Source of the DNA: a virus
DNA: 40,141 nt
Strand: one strand, 5' to 3'
IMG/VR virus record: IMGVR_UViG_3300030118_001776
Span: 1 to 40,141 of that record
Positions within the stretch are counted from its first letter, which is position 1. Each line of letters starts with the position of its first letter. The translations under genes and the position numbers were made by a program. Positions 13,094 to 21,976 of this stretch are shown here, piece after piece. The notes below the pieces were generated by a model. It did not search any database and was not told the origin of the DNA. It saw nothing but the letters and a program-made list of their open reading frames with translations.

Positions 13094-13219
13094 TTACTTG
13101 ATCCAGTCCCAATCATCTTCTTTGTAATGTTCTGGTATTTTTGGTTCTGCAAAATCTTTTATCCAATCTAAAAATTGTCTAAAGTAATAGCCAAACAGCA
13201 ATCCTATTAAGTAATCCAT
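13094..13219 (-). CDS. Small membrane protein, 41 aa
   Basis: Starts MDYLIGLLFGYYFRQFLDW and goes on with an acidic, Trp-rich tail (EDDWDWIK). One short membrane helix with an aromatic belt. Directly abuts the TTG of the 60-residue gene. The start is preceded by a perfect TGTGA-N6-TCACA palindrome and no obvious ribosome site. Confidence 0.55.
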   Translation of the reverse strand: MDYLIGLLFGYYFRQFLDWIKDFAEPKIPEHYKEDDWDWIK

Positions 13220-13220
13220 T

Positions 13221-13236
13221 TGTGAATTGTATCACA
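13221..13236. promoter_or_regulatory. CRP/GlxR-type palindrome
   Basis: TGTGAATTGTATCACA carries both perfect half-sites of the CRP-family consensus TGTGA-N6-TCACA, one base before the ATG codon of the 41-residue gene and just after the last fiber gene. A CRP-family protein bound here would block transcription or translation start. GlxR of actinobacteria uses this same half-site. An exact match by chance in 40 kb is roughly a few percent. Confidence 0.35.
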
Positions 13237-13240
13237 AAGT

Positions 13241-13768
13241 CTATGAACCAATACCGTAAATTGTAAAGCGACCTGTTAAGAAATTGTTATTACTTTTTAT
13301 ACGGAAAAGTAAACCTTTATTTATTGCTGCAGCTGTCATAAAAAATCCACCAGTCTCTGTATTTACTTTACCGCTTGCGTCCTGAAATACACAATCCATG
13401 TGTCCTGTAGAAACTTTTGTTGCGTCATTAAAATCTTGTAGTAAAAATTCTGCACCAAACATTGCACCTGTGCCAGTGCCTGTCGTTCCTATTTGTATAT
13501 CATCTGTGTTTGTGTTCTTTACAGTTGATTCTGATGTACCTTGTGTAGATCTTTGAAAAGAATAACTGTATGTACTAGAAGTAATTTCTGCATTTGCAGA
13601 ATCTAATAAGTGCATTTGTATTTCATCAGCAGAATCATTTGTAACACCATCTAATATAACCATGTAACTATCGTATGTGTTATTCCAATTAGCACCACCT
13701 AATGTAACTGTAGCTGTACTACTTGTTACTTCTACTGATTCTATAAGTTCTAATTTATTTGCACTCAT
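13241..13768 (-). CDS. Fiber-tip-like protein A, 175 aa
   Basis: Beta-rich, with Thr/Ser/Asn-rich strands and the C-terminal motif RFTIYGIGS. The same layout (an opening ESVEVTSSTATVTL strand, Y-x-x-Y-x-V-x-L, a glycine-rich middle, then F-x-I-Y-G-I at the end) recurs in the next two genes. Such modules are typical receptor-binding tips of marine phage fibers. ATGA overlap with the gene upstream. Last structural-type gene of the fiber block. Confidence 0.6.
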   Translation of the reverse strand: MSANKLELIESVEVTSSTATVTLGGANWNNTYDSYMVILDGVTNDSADEIQMHLLDSANAEITSSTYSYSFQRSTQGTSESTVKNTNTDDIQIGTTGTGTGAMFGAEFLLQDFNDATKVSTGHMDCVFQDASGKVNTETGGFFMTAAAINKGLLFRIKSNNNFLTGRFTIYGIGS

Positions 13769-14277
13769 GTATGTTTTATCCCGTAAACTGCAGCATGTAT
13801 TTCGTCAAACGTATTACCTGCTACTTCTATTTTTAAACCACCTGCTGCTACTTGTGACTTAACCATAGTACCAACCTTGTTGTAACCGCCTGAACCTATG
13901 CAAGCTGCCCATATATATTTATAAAATGTTGTTGATAATGGATTAAATACTTTTAAATGTGCAGAAAAATGATTACCACCTGTAGCTAATACATTTAGAA
14001 TACTGTTGTCTTGATCAGCATTTGCATTATTGTCTGTAATGCTAGATCCATTTAATTCAAAAGATGTAAAGTCGTATATACCTGTAGAAAACTCTGCACC
14101 TGCTGATGTTAACACTTTTAGTTTTGGTCTCTCTGCAGCTATGTCTGATACACCAGTCATACCACCTCGTATATATACATTATAAAAGTTATAGTCCGCA
14201 CTAAATATACTGCCTAGTGTAAGTGAAGTTGCACTAGAATCTGTAAATGTATTTACCTTCTCAAATTTACCTGCCAT
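13765..14277 (-). CDS. Fiber-tip-like protein B, 170 aa
   Basis: Starts MAGKFEKVNTFTDSSATSL, a strand-rich fold ending AAVYGIKHT. Middle section has the DYNFYNVYIRGG and a Ser/Asn-rich turn as in its neighbours, so I read it as a paralogue of the flanking genes, although identity is low. Probably a capsular or envelope-binding tip, or a decoration of the fiber. Confidence 0.6.
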   Translation of the reverse strand: MAGKFEKVNTFTDSSATSLTLGSIFSADYNFYNVYIRGGMTGVSDIAAERPKLKVLTSAGAEFSTGIYDFTSFELNGSSITDNNANADQDNSILNVLATGGNHFSAHLKVFNPLSTTFYKYIWAACIGSGGYNKVGTMVKSQVAAGGLKIEVAGNTFDEIHAAVYGIKHT

Positions 14278-14912
14278 TAGACTGCAACTCCATACAAAGA
14301 TAATCTTGATCCTGTAGCAAAACCATTAGTTGCAGTAGAGTAAACATGTATGTCGCTTACTATACCTACAAGTTTAAAATTAAAACCACCAACACTCTGC
14401 CTACTATTAGAAGCACTAGAGTGTGAGTTACCTCTAAACTCTTGTGTTGCACCTAATGTAGAACTACCTAAGTTATGTATTGTGTTGTATATGTTAAAAC
14501 TTTTTGCATTTGCAGGATCGTCAAATTGTTCACGAAGAAGATGGAAGTTACCTGTTGATTGCCTTGTGCTTCTAGAACCTGATCCACCTTTTATTTGTAC
14601 ATAACGATGTTCATATTGATTACCAGTAACTTCACGTGTTCCGCCTATAGAGTACTGCATTCTTATTTCATATTGTGAACCGTCTGTACCATCTACAGCT
14701 AACTCACCAATGAGAATATGTGTGTCAAATGTGTCAGCTTGTAACGATGAAAATGTAAACTCTGCTTGTGCAGAAGCTAACGTTTGTGTTTCTATAAGTG
14801 TAAGTTTGCCGTTGGCACCACCTGCGTCAGGTAATAAATCTATATCTTCATCAATAGGATTACCGTCTATACCAAGTGTGCCACCTTCTTTAAGCATTAA
14901 TAACATTGACAT
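14277..14912 (-). CDS. Fiber-tip-like protein C, 211 aa
   Basis: The core begins TLIETQTLASAQAEFTFSSL, then DTFDTHILIGEL, a Gly/Ser/Arg-rich loop (KGGSGSRSTRQSTG), and the C-terminal GSRLSLYGVAV. This F/S-x-x-x-x-x-LYG ending is typical of marine phage fiber heads. The first 25 residues before the beta core carry DGNPIDEDIDLLPDAGG and may be a connector. No strong ribosome site precedes the ATG; an internal Met at residue 3 or 6 is possible. Confidence 0.65.
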   Translation of the reverse strand: MSMLLMLKEGGTLGIDGNPIDEDIDLLPDAGGANGKLTLIETQTLASAQAEFTFSSLQADTFDTHILIGELAVDGTDGSQYEIRMQYSIGGTREVTGNQYEHRYVQIKGGSGSRSTRQSTGNFHLLREQFDDPANAKSFNIYNTIHNLGSSTLGATQEFRGNSHSSASNSRQSVGGFNFKLVGIVSDIHVYSTATNGFATGSRLSLYGVAV

Positions 14913-14928
14913 AATTAAAAGTATACCA

Positions 14929-15744
14929 TTAGTTTAATCCCACAAGGTTACCTAAGTACAAGACAATATCACTCATTTGTGTATCAGATAAGGTAGTGTT
15001 GTATTGCCATATACCGTTTATATCAACTGGCGAATGACTATAACTATTCCATTCAGCACCTTTATTTACAGTCATTGGACCAAAATAACCTGAAACACCG
15101 CTGTTTACATTTGCTTTAGTAATTTGTGTAACAAAACCCATTGCATTTCTTGCCCTAACTATGTATGCTGCTTCATTTTGATCAGTAGTGTTAGATCTAA
15201 AACCATGTACGTACCATAAACTACCATTTGCTGCTGAACTTAACGTTGACACTGTATCACCATTGCCACTACTGTCTGGTGTAATTAGTGTGTTTGCAAC
15301 TCTACATTGACCATCACCAAATTCTTGATGACCAAAATAACTTTTTCTACCACTAGAATGATACGCCCTTATAGGTGATCCTTCACCTGCTTCATTACTA
15401 TCAGAAACACCATCACCCCATCTAGAAATCCAAAACGTACTCTGGTTGCTTGCATTTATTTGTATTTGACTTATTTCCCAACCATCATCTGTACCATCAA
15501 ACCTGACTGCAGGAAGTGTTACAGCAGTACCACCTGAATATGGAACATCTGTAACTGCTGCTACATAAGTAGGTGTACCATCAACTATTTGCGTAACTGA
15601 ATTACCTAAATGATCGTCCCATTGATTGCTAGCAGTATTCCAAGAACTAGCATGAAATATATAGCTAGGATCTGCACCTATGTTTGGTGGTATTAAAAGG
15701 TCTCTGCCACCCGATAAACCGAATCTGCCTGATCCAAATGGCAT
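14929..15744 (-). CDS. Lectin-like (LamG/concanavalin A fold) fiber protein, 271 aa
   Basis: The N-terminus is Gly/Phe-rich (MPFGSGRFGLSGGRDLLIPP), then a jelly-roll-like series: ASSWNTASNQWDD, VRFDGTDDGWEI, SLWYVHGFRSN, and the C-terminal GIWQYNTTLSDTQMSDIVLYL. That last block (strand, then helix D-x-x-M-x-x-I-x-x-Y-L) closes LamG-type lectin domains. Probably binds a surface polysaccharide of the host. It abuts the fiber gene upstream. Confidence 0.7.
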   Translation of the reverse strand: MPFGSGRFGLSGGRDLLIPPNIGADPSYIFHASSWNTASNQWDDHLGNSVTQIVDGTPTYVAAVTDVPYSGGTAVTLPAVRFDGTDDGWEISQIQINASNQSTFWISRWGDGVSDSNEAGEGSPIRAYHSSGRKSYFGHQEFGDGQCRVANTLITPDSSGNGDTVSTLSSAANGSLWYVHGFRSNTTDQNEAAYIVRARNAMGFVTQITKANVNSGVSGYFGPMTVNKGAEWNSYSHSPVDINGIWQYNTTLSDTQMSDIVLYLGNLVGLN

Positions 15745-16668
15745 TTAACTAAAATCTTGTAATGAATTAAGAAGTGGTGTAGCACCGTTTACAAATAAAA
15801 ATGTAAGTAAATCTACTTTGTTAGCACCAGTTGTCATAGTAAAACCTGCAGCACCTGGTGTTAATGCAGTAACATTAGATCCTCCATTCACCGTCACAGC
15901 ATTTATAGCAACAGTTTTATCAGAACTTGCATGTTGTGTTATTTGTAATGTAAATGTTGATACACCTACTGTAGGTACATTTGTAAAATCTATATCTGTA
16001 ATATTTTCTGTTAGTGTAATTACACCTGTATTACCATTTGCCATATTGATTGCTACGACACCACTAGAACTTGTAAGTGTTTGTGTAGTTTCTTTGTATG
16101 CTTTTAGTTCTTTGTTACCTACAACCATTGCAGGTGTTTCTAACATATCTTTTACAGCTGCATTTGTAGGTATATGTACGTCATCATCTTGATTTGTAAT
16201 ACCCTCTGCTTCTGTTGTAAGTGAGTCTGCTGCAATTTGTGATACTGAAATATCAGCAAGTGCTGAATTTATTGCAGAACTTTTTATTGTGCCTTTTGTA
16301 CCAGAAGAATAATCTGTATCTACAAGTAAATCTATTGCGTCCCATATATCTTCAAAGTGTTGTTTAGTAGGTACAATACGTACTTTTGTGCCTGCAATAT
16401 GTGCTAAACCACTTGTGTCTGCTGATCCATCTAAATATCTATTTGCAATATCTGTAGTAACAACTGTTGTAGATGTTATGTTACCGTCAACATATACGTA
16501 TTCTCTTGCAGAACTATCGTCAGGATCTAACACCATATAAAAAGGTGCTTGTAATCCTGTTGTAGATTGTAAAAAGAATGTAAGATCTAAAGCATTTGCT
16601 TGACTTGTAAGCTGTGTTTCAAATGCGTTTACATTTTTTGCTTCCCATGCACCTCTAGTTGTAGGCAT
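15745..16668 (-). CDS. Tail fiber with shared N-terminal domain, 307 aa
   Basis: Residues about 12-125 (AFETQLTS ... DPDDSSAREYVYVDG ... NRYLDGSAD ... QHFEDIWDAIDLLVDTDYSSG) match the start of the 587-residue fiber upstream at many positions, so this is the common virion-attachment domain. The rest is a beta-helix-like or jelly-roll segment with NTGVITLTENITDIDF and a strand-rich tip. The two genes are products of duplication of the attachment end with different tips. Confidence 0.7.
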   Translation of the reverse strand: MPTTRGAWEAKNVNAFETQLTSQANALDLTFFLQSTTGLQAPFYMVLDPDDSSAREYVYVDGNITSTTVVTTDIANRYLDGSADTSGLAHIAGTKVRIVPTKQHFEDIWDAIDLLVDTDYSSGTKGTIKSSAINSALADISVSQIAADSLTTEAEGITNQDDDVHIPTNAAVKDMLETPAMVVGNKELKAYKETTQTLTSSSGVVAINMANGNTGVITLTENITDIDFTNVPTVGVSTFTLQITQHASSDKTVAINAVTVNGGSNVTALTPGAAGFTMTTGANKVDLLTFLFVNGATPLLNSLQDFS

Positions 16669-16871
16669 TATCCACCTCCAGGAGGATTGTCTTGTATTGT
16701 ATTACCTGCAGCAACCCATTCTTGTACTAAGTCATACCATATACCCCATGTTTTATTTACAGGTATACATGTTCTATCGCCATTCTTCCATATAATATTT
16801 AATGTTGTTTGTGTGCCGTCAGGATAGTAACCTTTTTCACAATAATCTATAAGTTCTATATCTTCACCCAT
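16668..16871 (-). CDS. Small fiber-associated protein, 67 aa
   Basis: Starts MGEDIELIDYCEKGYYPDG and contains IPVNKTWGIWYDLVQEWVAAGNTI, an aromatic helix frequently found in small marine phage proteins beside fibers. It lies between two fibers, with GCGGAG before the ATG. Could be a fiber chaperone or a linker; unknown. Confidence 0.6.
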   Translation of the reverse strand: MGEDIELIDYCEKGYYPDGTQTTLNIIWKNGDRTCIPVNKTWGIWYDLVQEWVAAGNTIQDNPPGGG

Positions 16872-18634
16872 TATAACTCCGCGTCTGCTATCAAACTAGA
16901 TCCGTTATTCAAGACTAGCACACCACCATGACCATCTGGTTGACCAGAAAAGTCTGTTTCAAATATACCTGTACCAGGTCCTAAACCGTTTGTACCACCT
17001 GTTTGATGGTTAAAACCAGGACTAGGCACATTTACTGTGTCAGTTGATCTATAAAAAGTTAACGAACCACTATTACTAAACGTTGGATCTGTACGCATAG
17101 GTGCTGCTATAGGTACAAAAGCGTCAACAGCGTCTGACCTTGTTATTGCACCAGAAGCTACTATTTGATCTGCACCATTAGCATGGTATCTTTGATAATA
17201 TCTTAAACATTTAGCACGTTCTGTAGCAAAATCTGTAACAACAAAATCACTAGCTTGTGGTCCTCTCTCTAATTGTACTTGTGCAAACTGTACAGAATCA
17301 TTAGCACCACCTTCTAGCATTAAACGTACTTCTAAATAATGTGTTGTACCTTCATCATTAGTACCTGCTGTTTTACCTGATATGCTTGCAGGAGTAAATG
17401 TAAATGTTTTTTTTGTCCATGTATTTAAAGTTGTTGAACTTGTGCCTACATCAGTTGTTACCGCAGTGCTTGGTGAACCACCACTACCAAAGTTTTGTGA
17501 TATTTGTACTTTTATGTTAGGCGTGCCTGAAGATGATTTACACCAAAAACTTAATGTACATTGTGTAGAAGCAAATGTATCTACACCTTCTATTCGCTGT
17601 GCAAGGTAATCATTGTAACCGCTAGTTGTACCACTGCTTTTAGATAATGATATAAAGTGTTTTGGATTGTCAGGAACATCAGTTTGTCCTAATGTAAAAT
17701 TTTCTTGTGATACGGAGGTACTACCAGTCCCAGACTTTTGTAGTCGCCACCTATCTGCTGTATAACCATTAGCAGAAAATCCAGAGTTACCTCTTTGCCA
17801 AACACAAAAGTTACCATTGATAATTTTATTTACAACACCGCCACCAAAACCAATAGCTTGATTACCTGTAGCAAGTTCTATATCGCTGTTAATTGTTATT
17901 TTAGATCCTGTATTACGTTCGCTTATAGAGTCTGTTTGTATACCGTTATTTGCAAGTATTTGATTTGTTACAGATAACTGATTACCTATTGTTACATCAT
18001 TAGGTTGTGATACCGTAAATGTATCTCCTGATAAAGCAACATCTATTTCATTAGTTGTACCTTGTACAGTCAATGTTTCGGTATCTAAATCTACTGTGCC
18101 TGTATTACTACCATCAGATATATTTAAGTCATCATCTATATCTTTTGCGTCAACATACGCTTTTGTTGCAGGTTCTTGTGGATTTGTAGGATCAGGTACA
18201 TTACTTAAAACTTGATTGTTTACATCTACAGGTCCTGCTATTTTTATAGACTCTGCTGTACCACTGCTGTAATCAACATCTACTACTTTACCTATCGCAT
18301 TCCATATATCATCAAAATGTTGTGACATAGGTGATATACGTACACGATCACCAGAGCTATGGTCAATACCAGAACTAGCTGCTGATCCTGCTAAAAATCT
18401 ATTATCTACTGTAGATGTAGTCATTGTTGTAGATGTAATTGTGCCGTCTATAAATATATATTCTCTTTTAGCTGCGTCATCTGGATTTATAACTATGTAT
18501 ACAGGACCTGATCCTGCAAGATTACCAGTAGAGTTTACTGACAATGTAACATCAGTAGAGTTAAAAACAGAAGTTAACGTAGTTTCAAACGCGTTTTCTG
18601 TAAATGCCTTTGCTGCTTTTCTAGTATCTGCCAT
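16871..18634 (-). CDS. Tail fiber with carbohydrate-binding-like tip, 587 aa
   Basis: N-terminal attachment domain (about 10-135) shared with the gene at 15745. Then DPTNPQEPATKAYVDAKD, the coiled or beta-helix entry motif of many fibers, and repeated strands (TVQGTTNEIDVALSGDTF). From about 268 the block NGNFCVWQRGNSGFSANGYTADRW opens the well-known marine-phage carbohydrate-binding-like domain, which ends in FAQVQLERGPQASDF and ERAKCLRYYQRYH. The last 100 residues are a separate small tip. This is the likely main receptor-binding fiber. Confidence 0.8.
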   Translation of the reverse strand: MADTRKAAKAFTENAFETTLTSVFNSTDVTLSVNSTGNLAGSGPVYIVINPDDAAKREYIFIDGTITSTTMTTSTVDNRFLAGSAASSGIDHSSGDRVRISPMSQHFDDIWNAIGKVVDVDYSSGTAESIKIAGPVDVNNQVLSNVPDPTNPQEPATKAYVDAKDIDDDLNISDGSNTGTVDLDTETLTVQGTTNEIDVALSGDTFTVSQPNDVTIGNQLSVTNQILANNGIQTDSISERNTGSKITINSDIELATGNQAIGFGGGVVNKIINGNFCVWQRGNSGFSANGYTADRWRLQKSGTGSTSVSQENFTLGQTDVPDNPKHFISLSKSSGTTSGYNDYLAQRIEGVDTFASTQCTLSFWCKSSSGTPNIKVQISQNFGSGGSPSTAVTTDVGTSSTTLNTWTKKTFTFTPASISGKTAGTNDEGTTHYLEVRLMLEGGANDSVQFAQVQLERGPQASDFVVTDFATERAKCLRYYQRYHANGADQIVASGAITRSDAVDAFVPIAAPMRTDPTFSNSGSLTFYRSTDTVNVPSPGFNHQTGGTNGLGPGTGIFETDFSGQPDGHGGVLVLNNGSSLIADAEL

Positions 18635-20610
18635 TACGATCCAAACTCATATATACCTAGTTCTCCCACACCTAGTACACCTAATGATGTAACTTCATCT
18701 AGTGTATTTGTTACCTGCTGTCCACGTACTTGTATTGTACAAAATACTGTAGATGAACCTCTCTGTACTATTTCAGTTACAGGTAATGTTACATTCTCTA
18801 GAATACCACGCACAATCAGGTCAGGTCTAAAAACTTTGCATGTTACAGATTTACCTTCTAATCTTTGTAAAGTGTTAAATAATTTAGCACCGGCACCAGG
18901 TATAATTTTACCTCTTTTACCAGGTCGTTCTAATTTATCTGACACGTTAACAGGTAAACGTAATATAACGTCTTCCGGTTCTGGGAATGCACGTACAGCA
19001 AAAGAATAAACTTCTGGTGTATGTGTTTTAGCGTCATTAGAACGTAATGTTATTTTAGGTATAAACCATCTAGCAACAACGTTTTGTATTGTAACTTCGT
19101 CTCCGCCTTCTCCTTGTTCTAAGTTTTGTATTGTTGCATAGTTTGTAGATGAAGGTGTAGTTAAATCATTAAGATCATTACTAAAATCAGTTTGTACAGA
19201 TGTATTGTTTGCTATTGTATCTACATAAAGTCTAGATCCTACCCATTGTTTTGGTTGTGATGTAAAGAAGTCAGCAGCTGCCATAATTAAATAGCCATCT
19301 TGTACATAAGTGCTTGCTTCTTGTACTAGACCTACACCTGCTACTAGAAAAAATAGTTGATCTTTAGCTACAACTATATCTAAAACTTTACCTGCTGTAG
19401 AAGTAACAAAATATTTATCTCTAGCATAACCTAATGTTGGTAAATATATAGAATACAAATGTGTCTCTGTTGCACTGTCTATAACACCAAAATATACCTG
19501 GTCTCTTGTTGCATAAAATTTTTCTGGCGAATGATCTAGTGTACTGTCATCAGCACCAAATTCTTTTATAAGTTGTCTGTTAGATACATTATACAAATTA
19601 GTGTCATTGCTTAATACACCTCTATATAATCTACCTACCTTACCACCTCCTGATGTTGACTCTGCTGTAGAAAAAAATATTATACCGTTAGACTCTAATA
19701 CATCTACAATCTCCTCGTTTTCTATATATGTTTGTCCTGCTAGTTCTAAACCGCTAGAACCTTCTTTTATAGAATATATATATCCACCATCACTAGCAGC
19801 TAATATAACTGCACCTGCGTCTTCTACAGCTGCCCACTTCTCACCTGATGGTAAATCTTTTATTAATGTAGGTGTACCTGCACCTGCAAGTTCATATAAC
19901 TTACCGTCTGCTTCTGCTGATATAATAATATTTTTTACAGCAAAAATTTGTTCTATTACTCTACCTGTTGCGGTTGCGTAACTAGAAAAAGTTGATGAAT
20001 CTGCTAAATCTTTTTGTCGTACTACAGAGTCAGTACCATCACTAAAAGCTACATATAAAGTAGAACCATCTAATGCCATGTCTTTTACAGTATTTGGTGC
20101 TACACCATTAGTATATGTTGTTACAGTTGCAAAATTATCTGATGTTATAAATACTTGGTTACCTCTACCTAAAGCAATAATATCTTCATACTCAACCATA
20201 CATTGTATTGCTTCTGTACTTGCTTGTGAAGCTATAGCTTCTGTTTCTTTATGTAAACATAAACTATATGCGTCACCTTTTTCTCCTGCATTCTTAAATA
20301 CATCTACACCTTTACTATCAAAAAATCTTCTAAAATCATTAGGTGCTGCATTTCTTTGATGTGCTTGGTCTAATCCTGCACCACCAGTAAAGTCTGATCT
20401 TGCATAAGTTTGACCAAACTCTGCTCTAAATTCTTCTGGTGTTTGTGCTGTGTTAATCTGTTGCGCAGCTAATGGTGCAGTTGTAACACTAAGTTCTCTA
20501 CCTGGTGCTACAGCAAGTCTAAGTAGTAAGTCTGTAGTACCGTCTGATATTTGTGCCTGGTATCCCCATGCTAATGCCCTGTCGACATTCGATGTATTAG
20601 GTATAGGCAT
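18634..20610 (-). CDS. Beta-propeller-like tail protein, nozzle candidate, 658 aa
   Basis: Repeated strand units of the type NQVFITSDN, GSTLYVAFSDGTD, DGKLYELAG, DGGYIYSIKEGS, GKVGRLYRG, TETHLYSIY and DQLFFLVAG recur every 40-50 residues from about 145 to 430, as in a beta-propeller. T7 gp12 (nozzle) also has a propeller. The N-terminal 120 residues (TAQTPEEFRAEFGQTYARSDF) and the C-terminal part (LRLPVNVSDKLERPGKRGK onward) would dock it to the adaptor and fibers. Position after the adaptor-like gene supports a tail-nozzle or hub role. Confidence 0.6.
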   Translation of the reverse strand: MPIPNTSNVDRALAWGYQAQISDGTTDLLLRLAVAPGRELSVTTAPLAAQQINTAQTPEEFRAEFGQTYARSDFTGGAGLDQAHQRNAAPNDFRRFFDSKGVDVFKNAGEKGDAYSLCLHKETEAIASQASTEAIQCMVEYEDIIALGRGNQVFITSDNFATVTTYTNGVAPNTVKDMALDGSTLYVAFSDGTDSVVRQKDLADSSTFSSYATATGRVIEQIFAVKNIIISAEADGKLYELAGAGTPTLIKDLPSGEKWAAVEDAGAVILAASDGGYIYSIKEGSSGLELAGQTYIENEEIVDVLESNGIIFFSTAESTSGGGKVGRLYRGVLSNDTNLYNVSNRQLIKEFGADDSTLDHSPEKFYATRDQVYFGVIDSATETHLYSIYLPTLGYARDKYFVTSTAGKVLDIVVAKDQLFFLVAGVGLVQEASTYVQDGYLIMAAADFFTSQPKQWVGSRLYVDTIANNTSVQTDFSNDLNDLTTPSSTNYATIQNLEQGEGGDEVTIQNVVARWFIPKITLRSNDAKTHTPEVYSFAVRAFPEPEDVILRLPVNVSDKLERPGKRGKIIPGAGAKLFNTLQRLEGKSVTCKVFRPDLIVRGILENVTLPVTEIVQRGSSTVFCTIQVRGQQVTNTLDEVTSLGVLGVGELGIYEFGS

Positions 20611-21551
20611 TAGGTAAAACTAATTCCGTAAAGTTCTACACCTTGTGGGAATCTTGATCTTTGTTCTCTTCTTGCTCTGTCTAGTAACACTCCGTAATAT
20701 CTTAACAAAGCATTACGTAATCTCTCACCAGAACCTACAGGTATACCTCTTTGTTCTAAGTTTTCTGTTATAAAGTCTTGTGTTGTAACGTCGACATCTA
20801 GTTCTGATAGTAACTGTGCAATAGCACCAACCATAACTATTTGTTCATGGAAATCTTCTAGACCTGATGTAGTGTTTAGATCTGTTGCTTCTGTTGTTGG
20901 TCTTGTAAATTTAGAAGCATATACAACAAATACACTTTTACCTGATGTAGGTGCTGATGGAAACTGTACAGCACATTCTGTTGATGATGGTGTAAAGTCT
21001 GTAAGTAATTCTAAAGGTACATCACTATATACAGTTGTACTAGATCCTGCAGTAGAATTATCTATTTTTGCTTGTAATATTCTTTGTGTACCTGCAGGCA
21101 TTTCTACAAATTGTGTAGATGATGTTGTTAATGTTGTTTTCTTAACTGCATATAAAGCAGGAAACAAACCAACTACCTGGTCACCTATAGCATTTGCTAC
21201 GTTGATTCTAGGATATTTTGGTTTAATAATTATATCTGTGCCAGTTAAATGTTCAGCAGCTGTAGAACCTAATCTACCACGTTCTACTGTAAGTGTTCTA
21301 GCGACAGTGTTAATGTTTTCAACCATGATAAGTTCTTGACCTATCTCTATAACAGAACCTGCACCAATTAATTCTTCTTCTTCCGGTGTTAATAAACCTG
21401 CTTGATATGTAATAGAAGTAGCAGCAGATGTAAGACCTGTGCCACCTGTAATACTATCTGTATTAGCAACCTGTGTAAGAGGTTCTTGCTCTTCTACAGG
21501 TCTAAGATATTCTCTATAAGTTCTGTCTATAAGTTGACCAAACGTTGACAT
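20610..21551 (-). CDS. Adaptor (head-tail connector)-like protein, 313 aa
   Basis: The N-terminus STFGQLIDRTYREYLRP with a helical opening, then an inserted beta domain (VIEIGQELIMVENI ... TVERGRLGSTAAEHLTG), then VANAIGDQVVGLFPALYAV and a strand-rich C-terminus with a long helix (SGERLRNALLRYYGVLLDRARRE). The layout fits the short-tail adaptor (T7 gp11-like) that joins portal and nozzle. The gene order (head protein, this, propeller protein) agrees. GGAGAACC leader before the ATG. Confidence 0.55.
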   Translation of the reverse strand: MSTFGQLIDRTYREYLRPVEEQEPLTQVANTDSITGGTGLTSAATSITYQAGLLTPEEEELIGAGSVIEIGQELIMVENINTVARTLTVERGRLGSTAAEHLTGTDIIIKPKYPRINVANAIGDQVVGLFPALYAVKKTTLTTSSTQFVEMPAGTQRILQAKIDNSTAGSSTTVYSDVPLELLTDFTPSSTECAVQFPSAPTSGKSVFVVYASKFTRPTTEATDLNTTSGLEDFHEQIVMVGAIAQLLSELDVDVTTQDFITENLEQRGIPVGSGERLRNALLRYYGVLLDRARREQRSRFPQGVELYGISFT

Positions 21552-21560
21552 TGGTTCTCC

Positions 21561-21902
21561 TTATGCAGTTCTAAATAATAATTTAATTTTTCTGTCAGCA
21601 GCTTCTGTTGATCCAGATGTGATTCTAATAAAACCACCGCCTGCAAATGCCCAACCACTAGGATCGATTCTTATTGCGTCTCCTGCACTTACTGTGTAAG
21701 ATACTTCGGTGCCATCTGTTTCTTTGATGTCTACAAAGTTTGTTCCATCGACTGAATAGTCAAATGTAACAGCAGTTCCTGTCATAGCTGACGGGAATAC
21801 AATACCGCATAGTAACATGTTGTCACAATTTACTGCGAGACTGTTGCTTGCGTCACTTGATATATCAATTAAAGCTACTTCGCTTTTTGTTCTTCCGTAC
21901 AT
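21561..21902 (-). CDS. Small virion protein, 113 aa, head decoration candidate
   Basis: Beta-rich: DISSDASNSLAVNCDNMLL, FDYSVDGTNFVDIKETDG, and a Gly-rich GGGFIRITSGS near the end. The FDYSVDGTNF motif is common to small structural proteins of marine phages encoded next to the capsid gene. Decoration or head-completion role is inferred from position. AAGGAAACA leader. Preceded by the hairpin at 21928-21955. Confidence 0.6.
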   Translation of the reverse strand: MYGRTKSEVALIDISSDASNSLAVNCDNMLLCGIVFPSAMTGTAVTFDYSVDGTNFVDIKETDGTEVSYTVSAGDAIRIDPSGWAFAGGGFIRITSGSTEAADRKIKLLFRTA

Positions 21903-21927
21903 TGTTTCCTTATTTTAACATACTCCA

Positions 21928-21955
21928 AAGACCGCTACGTTTATATAGCGGTCTT
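21928..21955. terminator. Perfect 10-bp hairpin after capsid gene
   Basis: AAGACCGCTA (21928-21937) pairs exactly with TAGCGGTCTT (21946-21955) over an 8-base loop. On the minus strand it follows the capsid gene stop by about 20 bases and precedes the next gene by 26. No T run follows, so it is probably an attenuator or mRNA-stabilising structure that raises capsid output relative to downstream genes. Confidence 0.55.
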
Positions 21956-21976
21956 GGAATAATCTAATTAGTTGGA

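Noticed and set aside
13241-18634. Diversity-generating retroelement acting on the fiber tips
   Set aside because: No reverse transcriptase frame and no template/variable repeat pair could be seen; variability would have to come from recombination.
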